11,155 nt of DNA, from assembly GCA_002329445.1 (NCBI GenBank), contig DCTU01000166.1, positions 1 to 11,155 on the forward strand. The letters run 5' to 3'. Each line of letters begins with the position of its first letter. Positions within the stretch are counted from its first letter, which is position 1. A model generated the notes under the pieces. That model searched no databases, was not told the origin of the DNA, and worked only from the letters and a program-made list of their open reading frames with translations. Source of the stretch: a bacterium UBP9_UBA1432 (GTDB taxonomy: Bacteria > Vulcanimicrobiota > Xenobia > Xenobiales > Xenobiaceae). The translations under genes were made by a program, and so were the position numbers. Positions 6,189-11,155 of this stretch are shown piece after piece.

Positions 6189-7948
6189 GCGGCAGGCTGG
6201 GTTGGATGCCCACCGATCGGCACGACGACCAGATTCTCCGAGCCCGCCGGGACCGGCATGGTGGCCAGGACCTCGCCCTGCGAGGGGTCGAGGACCAGGA
6301 CGCAGGAGGGGAACCCACCCAAGGCCCAGAGCAGTGGGCTTCGGGGTCCGCTGGCCACCGCCTTCCAGGTCAGCAAGGGAAGCTGCATGCTGGCCGGAGC
6401 GGCGTCGACGGCTTCGATCCCGCCCTGGGCATCGAGGGCCCACAGGTTGTTCCCGGCGCGCAGGAGGCGCACGGCGGGATGCCTCAGGGGCCAGGTCTCG
6501 ACCAGCTCCAGGGTCAGCCCGTCCCGGATCTCGACCTCCGGCCGGGTGCGATGGGCGACGAAGAGGCGCCGCCCCCCGGGAGAGATCGCCAGGGCGCCGG
6601 CCTCCGCGACCTGCGCGCGGGCCAGCAGGCGGGTGGGCCGAAGGCCCATCAGCGTGAGGTTGCCGGCACTGGCCAGGTACAGGACCGGGGAGGTCGCCTC
6701 GCCGTTCCGGTGTCGACCGAACGCAAGCTCCACGGGAGAGGCGTCGAAGGCCACCAGGGCCTCGGAACGGGCGGGGAGCCGGCCGGGAAGCAACCTGCGG
6801 GGTTGCAGGTCGACCACCGTCAGGATCGAGCGCTGGGGGTGGACCACGAAGAGCATGTCCCCCTCGGGGGTGATCTCCAGTTCACGAGGGTCCGAATCCA
6901 GGACCATCTGTCCCCGGATGCGGGCCTGGCGGACGTCCAGCAGGACCAGCCGACCGGCCTGGGGTTGAGTGGCGTAGAGCAGGTCGCCGTCTGGAGAGGC
7001 TGCCAGGTCTCCGGCGGGTTCTTCCAGGGGCATCCGGGACAAGGTCTGCCCGGTCGCCAACGACCGGAACTCGACCATTCGCCCCTGCCCCAGGGCCACG
7101 GCCGCCTCCAGCACCGGGCGGGGAGCCGGGCGCGTCATCCACCAGGTCAGACCCGCCAGCACACTCAGCAGAAACGTCAGGACCAGCACTGCGGGCCATC
7201 GCGAAGGCCGAGAGGGAGGCGAGGACACCGGCGGGAGGTTCGGAGAGGCCCTTCGGTCTCGGACCACGCGGGCGGGCTTGTCGCTGATCGGTCGCTCCAG
7301 GGCCTCGGCCATCTCGCCGAAGCTGCGGTAGGAGCGGGCGGGATCGGCACCCTGGCAGCGGGCGGCCAGCCACAGGAATTCTCCCGCGGCGGCGTCCGGC
7401 GAGAGTTGACCCAGGGTGAAGACCAGATCCCGCATGGCCTCGGCCATGCGGGTGCCCTCGTCGGCGCTGGCCTCGGGCTGGTGGCTCAGGCCCATGGCGC
7501 GAAGCCTCAGGTTCCCCTCCGGCGTCAGCCACAGATCCGCCGGGCCCAGGCGGATCGGAAGCTGACCGCCCGAATCCCGGTGCAGCAGGTCCAGGCCATG
7601 GCACAGGCGAGAAAGGACCCGGGCCACCCGGGCGACCGACCAGGGGGACCAGGAGGGCCCCAGGGCCTTGGAGAGGGGATGTCCCGGTCCGGGGTGCTGG
7701 GCGACCAGGAAGCGGCCATCCAGGACCACGGTGTCCAGGAGGATCGGCAGGCCCGGGTGGGTGGAGCGGGCCAGGCGATGGAGCTGGTCCTTCAGGCGGG
7801 GGGCCTCGGGGATCACCTCGACCACGCAGAGGTTCCCCTGTTCGTCCAAGGCATCGAGCAGGGCCGGACCCGACTCGGGAAGGGGCTCCCTGAGCTGGAT
7901 CCGGCCCTCGCACAGGGTCGGGAGTGGTCGGACGGTTCCCTCGGTCAT
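6179..7948 (-). CDS. Pseudokinase - transmembrane - beta-propeller protein in pilus operon
   Basis: A 589-residue protein with no family name I recognise. Residues 15-220 read as a degenerate Ser/Thr kinase fold: ALLDALDEQGNLCVVEVI at the glycine loop/VAIK region, then SRLCHGLDLLH, PIRLGPADLWLTPEGNLRLRAMGLS where a kinase has HRDIKPsNilLt..G.vkl.DFGla, and the helical end RSYRSFGEMAEALE. The VAIK Lys is Glu44, the HRD Asp is Arg133, the loop Lys and Asn are Gly135 and Asp138, and DFG is AMG (151-153), so catalysis is very unlikely. A basic, proline-rich linker (222-251) precedes one membrane helix (about 252-270). Residues 280-580 carry about six YVTN-like beta-propeller blades (ASPDGDLLYAT, ITPEGDMLFVVH, ISPGGRRLFVAH, LLWALGG). 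The charge pattern puts the kinase-like part in the cytoplasm and the propeller outside. It starts 10 nt after the PilX-like gene and ends 1 nt before pilB. A scaffold or sensor for the pilus motor is inferred from position only. Confidence 0.8.
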   Translation of the reverse strand: MTEGTVRPLPTLCEGRIQLREPLPESGPALLDALDEQGNLCVVEVIPEAPRLKDQLHRLARSTHPGLPILLDTVVLDGRFLVAQHPGPGHPLSKALGPSWSPWSVARVARVLSRLCHGLDLLHRDSGGQLPIRLGPADLWLTPEGNLRLRAMGLSHQPEASADEGTRMAEAMRDLVFTLGQLSPDAAAGEFLWLAARCQGADPARSYRSFGEMAEALERPISDKPARVVRDRRASPNLPPVSSPPSRPSRWPAVLVLTFLLSVLAGLTWWMTRPAPRPVLEAAVALGQGRMVEFRSLATGQTLSRMPLEEPAGDLAASPDGDLLYATQPQAGRLVLLDVRQARIRGQMVLDSDPRELEITPEGDMLFVVHPQRSILTVVDLQPRRLLPGRLPARSEALVAFDASPVELAFGRHRNGEATSPVLYLASAGNLTLMGLRPTRLLARAQVAEAGALAISPGGRRLFVAHRTRPEVEIRDGLTLELVETWPLRHPAVRLLRAGNNLWALDAQGGIEAVDAAPASMQLPLLTWKAVASGPRSPLLWALGGFPSCVLVLDPSQGEVLATMPVPAGSENLVVVPIGGHPTQPAAGR

Positions 7949-7958
7949 GGTCTCGAGC

Positions 7959-9209
7959 CTAGAGCCGCTGCCAGGAGGCGACGTTCAGGGTCCCTCCCCC
8001 GGCGCCTCCCCCGAAGAAGGCCTCGAAGCCGGGCACGGGCTCCTGCTGCAGGGTGGTGGTGATGCGGGCTCCGCTGTGCACGAATTCGCCGTCTCCGTAG
8101 GCGATGGCCCGGCCCACCAGGGTGAAGGCTGCGTTGGAGTAGATGCTGCCCTGGCAGAAGACCAGCCCTTCCAGGGTGGTGGCCCGGTTGAACTCGATCC
8201 GGCCGCCCCCCACGGTGCCGTTCTGGCCGTCCAGGACCACGATGTTCAGCTTGTGGTTCAGGACCGTGTCAAAGATGGCCGAGTTGGCGTTGCCCACCAC
8301 GATCGTGCCCGTCCCGACCGGCGGGTTCTTGAAGGTCACGCCGTTGGGGTAGTAGTGCACCTTCCCGTCCAGGTCGGTGCCGTCGTAGAGGGTCTCGTTG
8401 TGGGTCACCGCGCCCGAGAGCAGGGTGGCCGGGTCGGGGTTGGGCATGACCTCTCGTCCCGCCGGGGGATCATTGGTCAGCCGGCCATCCGCGATGAAGG
8501 GTTCGGTGGCCGCGGTCGTGTCGTTGGCCACGATCTGGGCGGCATCCTGGATCTTGTTCTCGCCGGTGATGCTGCCCCGGGCCCGCACCTCCTGGCCCGG
8601 GCCCATGTTCAGTTGGGCCTGGACGGTGAGGTTCCCGGAGGTCAAGAGGTGCCCCTCTCCGTCGACGGGCTCGATCGAGACCCGGGCGCTCAGGATCAGG
8701 TCTCCGTTGCTCTTGACGGTGCCGTAGACCACCCCGGCGGCCCCCATCTCCACGGTTCCTCCGGAGGAGATCGTGTAGTTGTATCCGGCCGGCTGTCCTT
8801 CCAGGAAGACCGCGACCTGACGAGAGAAACTGGCGTTCTGGCTGGTGCCGGTGGAGAGCAGGTAGATCATGCCGGCTGGGACGCTGACGCCTCCCGGCCC
8901 GTTGACGGCGGTGGCTCCACTGGAGTTGTTGGTGACCTCGACGGAGTAGGCCTGGTCCTGCTCGCCTCCCAGGGCCACGTCGGTGAACCCGGCGCTCCAG
9001 CCGGTGTCGGCGGAGATCTGGTTCAGGGCGGCATGGATGCCGGCTTCGGCCGACTGGACGGCTGCCACCGAACCGAGGTTGGCCTGGATCATCCTGGAGT
9101 GGCGGGCGCCGATGGCCACCACGGCCACCAGGAAGACCAGCAGCAAGGCCAGGACCAGAAGCAGGATGGCGAGGGCGGACCCTCGTGCCGGACGAAGCCT
9201 GATCAACAT
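7959..9209 (-). CDS. PilX-like pilus assembly protein with beta-rich C-terminal domain
   Basis: A 416-residue membrane-anchored protein. The N-terminus has RPARG, then SALAILLLVLALLLVFLVAVVAI (about 11-33) and a helix ending in AVQSAEAGIHAALNQ, the pattern of PilX N-terminal domains (minor pilin-like proteins). Gly10 could be the prepilin peptidase site, but position +5 is Ala and not Glu, as is usual for PilX-type proteins. From about residue 140 the chain is glycine-rich and beta-rich (GGTVEMGAAGVVYGTV, SGNLTVQAQLNMG, GRIEFNRATTLEGLVFCQGSIYS, TLVGRAIAYGDGEFVHSGARI), which suggests a right-handed beta-helix or similar extracellular domain. Canonical PilX is under 200 residues, so the C-terminal half is a large addition. 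The ATG has GAGGAGGT 8 nt upstream. Probable role: tip or priming subunit of the pilus, perhaps with a binding surface; the ligand is unknown. Confidence 0.82.
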   Translation of the reverse strand: MLIRLRPARGSALAILLLVLALLLVFLVAVVAIGARHSRMIQANLGSVAAVQSAEAGIHAALNQISADTGWSAGFTDVALGGEQDQAYSVEVTNNSSGATAVNGPGGVSVPAGMIYLLSTGTSQNASFSRQVAVFLEGQPAGYNYTISSGGTVEMGAAGVVYGTVKSNGDLILSARVSIEPVDGEGHLLTSGNLTVQAQLNMGPGQEVRARGSITGENKIQDAAQIVANDTTAATEPFIADGRLTNDPPAGREVMPNPDPATLLSGAVTHNETLYDGTDLDGKVHYYPNGVTFKNPPVGTGTIVVGNANSAIFDTVLNHKLNIVVLDGQNGTVGGGRIEFNRATTLEGLVFCQGSIYSNAAFTLVGRAIAYGDGEFVHSGARITTTLQQEPVPGFEAFFGGGAGGGTLNVASWQRL

Positions 9210-9217
9210 CGGAAACG

Positions 9218-9225
9218 ACCTCCTC
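9218..9225 (-). promoter_or_regulatory. Strong Shine-Dalgarno of the PilX-like gene
   Basis: Minus-strand GAGGAGGT lies 8 nt before the ATG at 9209, which supports that start and suggests efficient translation despite the 91-nt gap after the previous gene. Confidence 0.7.
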
Positions 9226-9228
9226 GAT

Positions 9229-9287
9229 GGGGCCCGGGCCCCCAGGGCCTGAATCCGCGATCTGCCGTGGTCTTCGGCCGCAGATTC
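9229..9287 (-). other. Stem-loop-forming gap between PilW-like and PilX-like genes
   Basis: This 91-nt intergenic stretch (9210-9300) holds a perfect 14-nt palindrome GGGGCCCGGGCCCC (9229-9242) and an imperfect stem-loop with arms ATCTGCCG at 9260-9267 and its bulged partner at 9275-9285; GAATC (9251-9255) and GATTC (9283-9287) offer a competing pairing. On the mRNA these lie just before the PilX-like Shine-Dalgarno. They could stabilise or process the transcript; no T run supports termination. Confidence 0.35.
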
Positions 9288-9300
9288 TGGCCGGTCCTGG

Positions 9301-9876
9301 TCACTTGCGGAACCAGACGCGGTCGGTCACCTGCACCGAGGTCCGTCCCCACAGGTCGTTGGCAGCCACCAACGCCACCTCGGCGGTGGAGGTTCCCGAG
9401 AGGAAGCCCAGGGACTCGACGTGCGTGGCCACCAGCTTGTGGGTCGCGTTGCCGTCGGCCTGGACCTGGCTTGAGGTTGGGATCAGGGCCGGCAGCTCGG
9501 CGGTCTCCGAGAAGGCCTGTCGGCTGCGCATCAGCCCCTGATCCGTCAGATGGAAGGCCACCCAGGCCTGCCAGAGGGCCCGTCCACTGTCGTCATAGCG
9601 GACCGTCCCGGAGGCATCCCGGGCCGAGGGGAGGACCACGGCGTTGGTCTCGAAGCGCACGGCGGCCCGAGGGGCGCTGGCCAGCTCTTCGGTGACCTCA
9701 CGCAGGCCGGTCATGGCCTGGTGCTGCACCGCGGCGAAGTTCTCGGTCCTCCGATAGGCATCCAGGCCCATGGCCAGGCTGGCGTAGATGGTCCCCAGGA
9801 TGAAGAGGAAGAGGGTTGCCCCGATCAGGACCTCGATCAGGGTCGCACCCCGGCGTTCAGCGGAGACGCGCCACAT
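9301..9876 (-). CDS. PilW/GspJ-like minor prepilin
   Basis: A 191-residue prepilin. The class III leader is MWRVSAERRG, cleaved before ATLIEVLIGATLFLFILGTIYASL; Gly is at -1 and Glu at +5, as prepilin peptidase and pilin assembly need. A globular region of about 150 residues follows the N-terminal helix (TGLREVTEELASAPRAAVRFE...), with beta strands such as VAFHLTDQGLMRS. Length, the order after a PilV-like gene and the body pattern suggest the PilW/GspJ class, but this body is poorly conserved in all families. The start has GGAGGT 8 nt upstream (9885-9890) and overlaps the end of the preceding gene by 20 nt, so co-translation is likely. Probable job: part of the minor pilin complex that primes assembly and sits at the tip. 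No cysteine pair is present in the mature part. Confidence 0.85.
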   Translation of the reverse strand: MWRVSAERRGATLIEVLIGATLFLFILGTIYASLAMGLDAYRRTENFAAVQHQAMTGLREVTEELASAPRAAVRFETNAVVLPSARDASGTVRYDDSGRALWQAWVAFHLTDQGLMRSRQAFSETAELPALIPTSSQVQADGNATHKLVATHVESLGFLSGTSTAEVALVAANDLWGRTSVQVTDRVWFRK

Positions 9877-10249
9877 CGGTCAACACCTCCACATGGCGAG
9901 CCCGGTCCGCGGCCCAGGAGACCAGGACGCGGACTCGCTTGAGATCGGTCTGGGGTTCACTGACCTGGGTCTGGACCGAATAGTCCAGGGTCGACTCGAT
10001 GCCCTGGTTGGTGGTCGAGACCTGGACGGTGTGGAGGTCGTCCTCCACGTCTTCGTAGTCCAGGCTTCGCACTTCTTCCAGGCGGCGTTCGGCCAGGAAG
10101 GTCGCATTCAGGTACTCCTGGCCTTGCCGGACCGCGCGGGCCGCGGTGGGGAAGGCGGTCAAGAGCATCACGAAGGCGACGGCGAAGACCCCGACGGCGA
10201 TGAGCAGTTCCAGCAAGGACATGCCTGAGGATTTGTTTCGGGAACGCAT
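9857..10249 (-). CDS. PilV/GspI-like minor prepilin
   Basis: A 130-residue prepilin and the first gene of the minus-strand operon. The leader MRSRNKSSG is cleaved before MSLLELLIAVGVFAVAFVMLLTAFP; Gly is at -1 and Glu at +5. The mature N-terminal helix continues as ARAVRQGQEYLNATFLAERRLEEVRSLDYEDV, typical of PilV/GspI proteins, followed by a small beta domain (LDYSVQTQVSE, RVRVLVSW). ATG at 10249 gives a leader of normal length. A GTG six bases upstream would also fit, and the frame is open to 10339, but that longer form would make an unusually long leader. There is no clear Shine-Dalgarno; a small hairpin lies just before the start. The 20-nt overlap with the next prepilin gene indicates coupling. 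The PilV versus generic minor pilin assignment rests on size and order. Confidence 0.87.
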   Translation of the reverse strand: MRSRNKSSGMSLLELLIAVGVFAVAFVMLLTAFPTAARAVRQGQEYLNATFLAERRLEEVRSLDYEDVEDDLHTVQVSTTNQGIESTLDYSVQTQVSEPQTDLKRVRVLVSWAADRARHVEVLTDVARLR

Positions 10250-10255
10250 GTTCAC

Positions 10256-10270
10256 GCGGGAGGGTCCCGC
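10256..10270 (-). promoter_or_regulatory. Leader hairpin in front of the first prepilin gene
   Basis: A perfect 6-bp stem (GCGGGA / TCCCGC) with a 3-nt loop ends 6 nt before the ATG at 10249, exactly where a Shine-Dalgarno would be expected and where none is clear. It could hold down initiation or simply be chance in GC-rich DNA. Confidence 0.35.
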
Positions 10271-10299
10271 TTGCCCCCTTTCAACCCCTGTGTGTCCAC

Positions 10300-10326
10300 A
10301 GTATTCCCCGACCCGGGCGTTTTCAA
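10300..10326 (-). promoter_or_regulatory. Candidate sigma70-type promoter of the pilus operon
   Basis: On the minus strand TTGAAA (10321-10326) is followed after 15 nt by AATACT (10300-10305, four of six consensus bases). Transcription would begin near 10293 and give a leader of about 45 nt. A perfect TTGACA box also lies at 10334-10339 but has no -10 match at the right distance. The 15-nt spacer is short, so this is tentative. Confidence 0.3.
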
Positions 10327-10411
10327 TGATCCATGTCAAACCGGTCGGGACGTCCAGTCCGTGCTCTCATGGATGTGCGGGCCCACGGGTGTCTTCAGCC
10401 CTGCCTTGGGG

Positions 10412-10433
10412 AATGATGAGGACGTCCATCATT
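10412..10433. promoter_or_regulatory. Operator-like dyad upstream of pilT
   Basis: The 7-nt arms AATGATG (10412-10418) and CATCATT (10427-10433) flank an 8-nt spacer. The site overlaps a palindromic GGACGTCC (10420-10427) whose centre is shifted by one base. It is 70 nt before the pilT start and looks like a binding site for a dimeric regulator. The arms are AT-rich against the background, which makes chance less likely. The regulator is unknown. Confidence 0.4.
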
Positions 10434-10502
10434 GTCCGTCGGTCCGTTCTTGAAGGATGCTGGAGCGGTCTTCAGCGCATGAGTCGGGAGGGAGGGCACC
10501 CC

Positions 10503-11155
10503 ATGTCAGAAGAGTTGACCTTGGACCTGTTGGAGCTGCTGCGCACGGCACTGGACCACGAGGCTTCGGATCTGCACCTGGTGCGCGGGGCCCCGCCGAG
10601 CCTTCGCGTGGATGGCCGGATTCAGCGACTCCCTGGGGCCCCCTTGCGGGCCTCCGACATCGAGACCCTGGTGGCTCCGGTCCTGACCGAGCGTCTGGCC
10701 CGCCGCCTGGAGCGGGCCAGGGACGTCGATTTTTCGTTTGAAGAGCCGGGTCTGGGCCGCTTCCGGACCACGCTCTTCTACGAGCGCGGCTCGCTGGCGG
10801 CGGCCTTCCGGGTGGTCCCCTGGAGGGTCCGCTCGGTGGAGGAGCTGGGGTTGCCCAGCGTCGTGAACGACCTGGTCATGCGGAATGCCGGCCTGGTCCT
10901 GATCACGGGGGCGGTGGGGATGGGCAAGACCACCACGCTGAACACCATGATCGACCTGATCAACTCCGAGCGGCCCGTTCGGATCCTCACCATCGAGGAC
11001 CCCATCGAGTTCATCCACAGCCACAAGACGGGTCTGGTCCTGCAGCGGGAGATCCGGGGAGACGCCCGGAGCTTCCACCGCGCCCTGGTCTCGACGCTGC
11101 GCCAGGACCCCAACGTGATCTGCATCGGCGAGATGCGGGACTGGAGGACGGTGGC
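10503..11155 (+). CDS. pilT: PilT-type pilus retraction ATPase, 5' part of gene
   Basis: The first 217 codons of a PilT/PilU family ATPase; the gene runs off the right edge. By family it drives pilus retraction and twitching. The N-terminal PAS-like domain shows ASDLHLVRGAPPSLRVDG (21-38), a hallmark of PilT, and FRTTLFYERGSLAAAFRVVP (87-106). The motor core has Walker A GAVGMGKT (136-143), Asp box TIEDPIEF (163-170) and Walker B VICIGEMRD (205-213) with catalytic Glu210. There is no long PilB-type N-terminal domain. ATG at 10503 is supported by a GGGAGGGAGGG stretch ending 6 nt upstream and by the family's normal N-terminus. Two oddities: PilT normally has GPTGSGKS at Walker A, and MRDW where MRDL is usual. 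The minimal Walker A pattern is still met, so activity is likely. A PilU-like or accessory paralogue cannot be excluded from this fragment. Confidence 0.92.
   Translation, partial: MSEELTLDLLELLRTALDHEASDLHLVRGAPPSLRVDGRIQRLPGAPLRASDIETLVAPVLTERLARRLERARDVDFSFEEPGLGRFRTTLFYERGSLAAAFRVVPWRVRSVEELGLPSVVNDLVMRNAGLVLITGAVGMGKTTTLNTMIDLINSERPVRILTIEDPIEFIHSHKTGLVLQREIRGDARSFHRALVSTLRQDPNVICIGEMRDWRTV

Larger units (their letters stand above)
10250..10502. promoter_or_regulatory. Divergent intergenic region between pilus operon and pilT
   Basis: This 253-bp region contains no credible gene and should carry the promoters for both the minus-strand pilus operon and pilT. It is visibly less GC-rich than the coding DNA around it. 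It holds the 8-nt palindrome GGACGTCC twice (10348-10355 and 10420-10427), a dyad (10412-10433) that overlaps the second copy, a possible minus-strand promoter and a hairpin next to the first start codon. No confident plus-strand -35/-10 pair was found for pilT. Confidence 0.65.

Noticed and set aside
4297..6657. A 786-codon open frame on the plus strand opposite pilB and the pseudokinase gene
   Set aside because: It has low-complexity Gly/Asp/Gln/Val/His-rich content with no domain, and it mirrors the codon pattern of GC-rich genes on the other strand. The minus-strand frames carry clear family motifs.
7574..7582. The HRD tripeptide (residues 123-125) of the pseudokinase as a real catalytic motif
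   Set aside because: It falls at the position of the conserved LxxLH helix end, before the catalytic loop. The segment that aligns with the HRD loop is PIRLGPADLWL, without Asp, Lys or Asn.
6116..9695. Long plus-strand open frames (6116-8062 and 7668-9695) opposite the pseudokinase and pilus genes
   Set aside because: Same shadow effect of high GC; the translated text is repetitive, has no motifs and lacks sensible starts.
10460..10476. Sigma54-like promoter (TGGAGC...TTCAGC) upstream of pilT
   Set aside because: The GG and GC elements are 11 nt apart where 10 is required, and the -12 element does not match TTGC.
10506..11125. Minus-strand open frames opposite pilT
   Set aside because: The plus strand encodes clear PilT motifs through this stretch; the opposite frames are motif-free.
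1..11155. CRISPR arrays, tRNA or rRNA genes, insertion sequences, attachment sites, toxin-antitoxin or phage-defence genes
   Set aside because: No direct repeat array, RNA gene sequence, transposase or terminal inverted repeats were seen. Coding density and base composition are even, so there is no sign of recent transfer.

Overview
The window is a GC-rich stretch (roughly two thirds G+C by eye, strong preference for C/G in third codon positions) from a diderm, type IV pilus-bearing bacterium. A BglX-like family 3 glycosidase, a YadGH-like ABC exporter and PilB/PilT ATPases all fit a Gram-negative cell. The high GC and a kinase-like protein with a beta-propeller would suit groups such as Myxococcota, Acidobacteriota or Eremiobacterota, but no marker gene here settles the phylum.

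Layout. Positions 1-1312 (+) hold the 3' part of a BglX-like beta-glucosidase. It converges on a minus-strand gene block, and the two meet at a perfect 13-bp inverted repeat (1348-1375) that could stop transcription from both sides. The minus-strand block runs from about 10.25 kb down to 1.4 kb. In transcription order it contains a PilV-like prepilin (10249-9857), a PilW/GspJ-like prepilin (9876-9301), a PilX-like membrane-anchored pilus protein (9209-7959), a pseudokinase / transmembrane / beta-propeller protein (7948-6179), a PilB/GspE assembly ATPase (6177-4372), the YadG ATPase and YadH permease of an ABC-2 exporter (4331-3411 and 3414-2641), and a FabH-type ketosynthase (2557-1403). A divergent intergenic region of about 250 bp (10250-10502) separates this block from a plus-strand PilT-type retraction ATPase, which runs off the right edge.

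How it fits together. The first five minus-strand genes look like one pilus operon: overlaps or short gaps, good Shine-Dalgarno sites, and a 1-nt gap between the pseudokinase and pilB. The prepilins and the PilX-like protein would form or prime the pilus tip, PilB would power extension and the divergent PilT retraction. No major pilin, PilC platform, PilMNOPQ or prepilin peptidase is in view. yadGH and the FabH gene follow on the same strand and may be read through, but they serve envelope export and acyl-chain chemistry, and a functional link to the pilus is not shown.

The most unusual element is the 589-residue protein at 6179-7948. It has a kinase-like N-terminal domain that has lost the VAIK lysine, the HRD aspartate, the catalytic-loop asparagine and the DFG aspartate, then one membrane helix and a YVTN-like propeller outside the membrane. 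Its place directly before pilB makes it a candidate, apparently non-standard, regulator or structural partner of the pilus motor.
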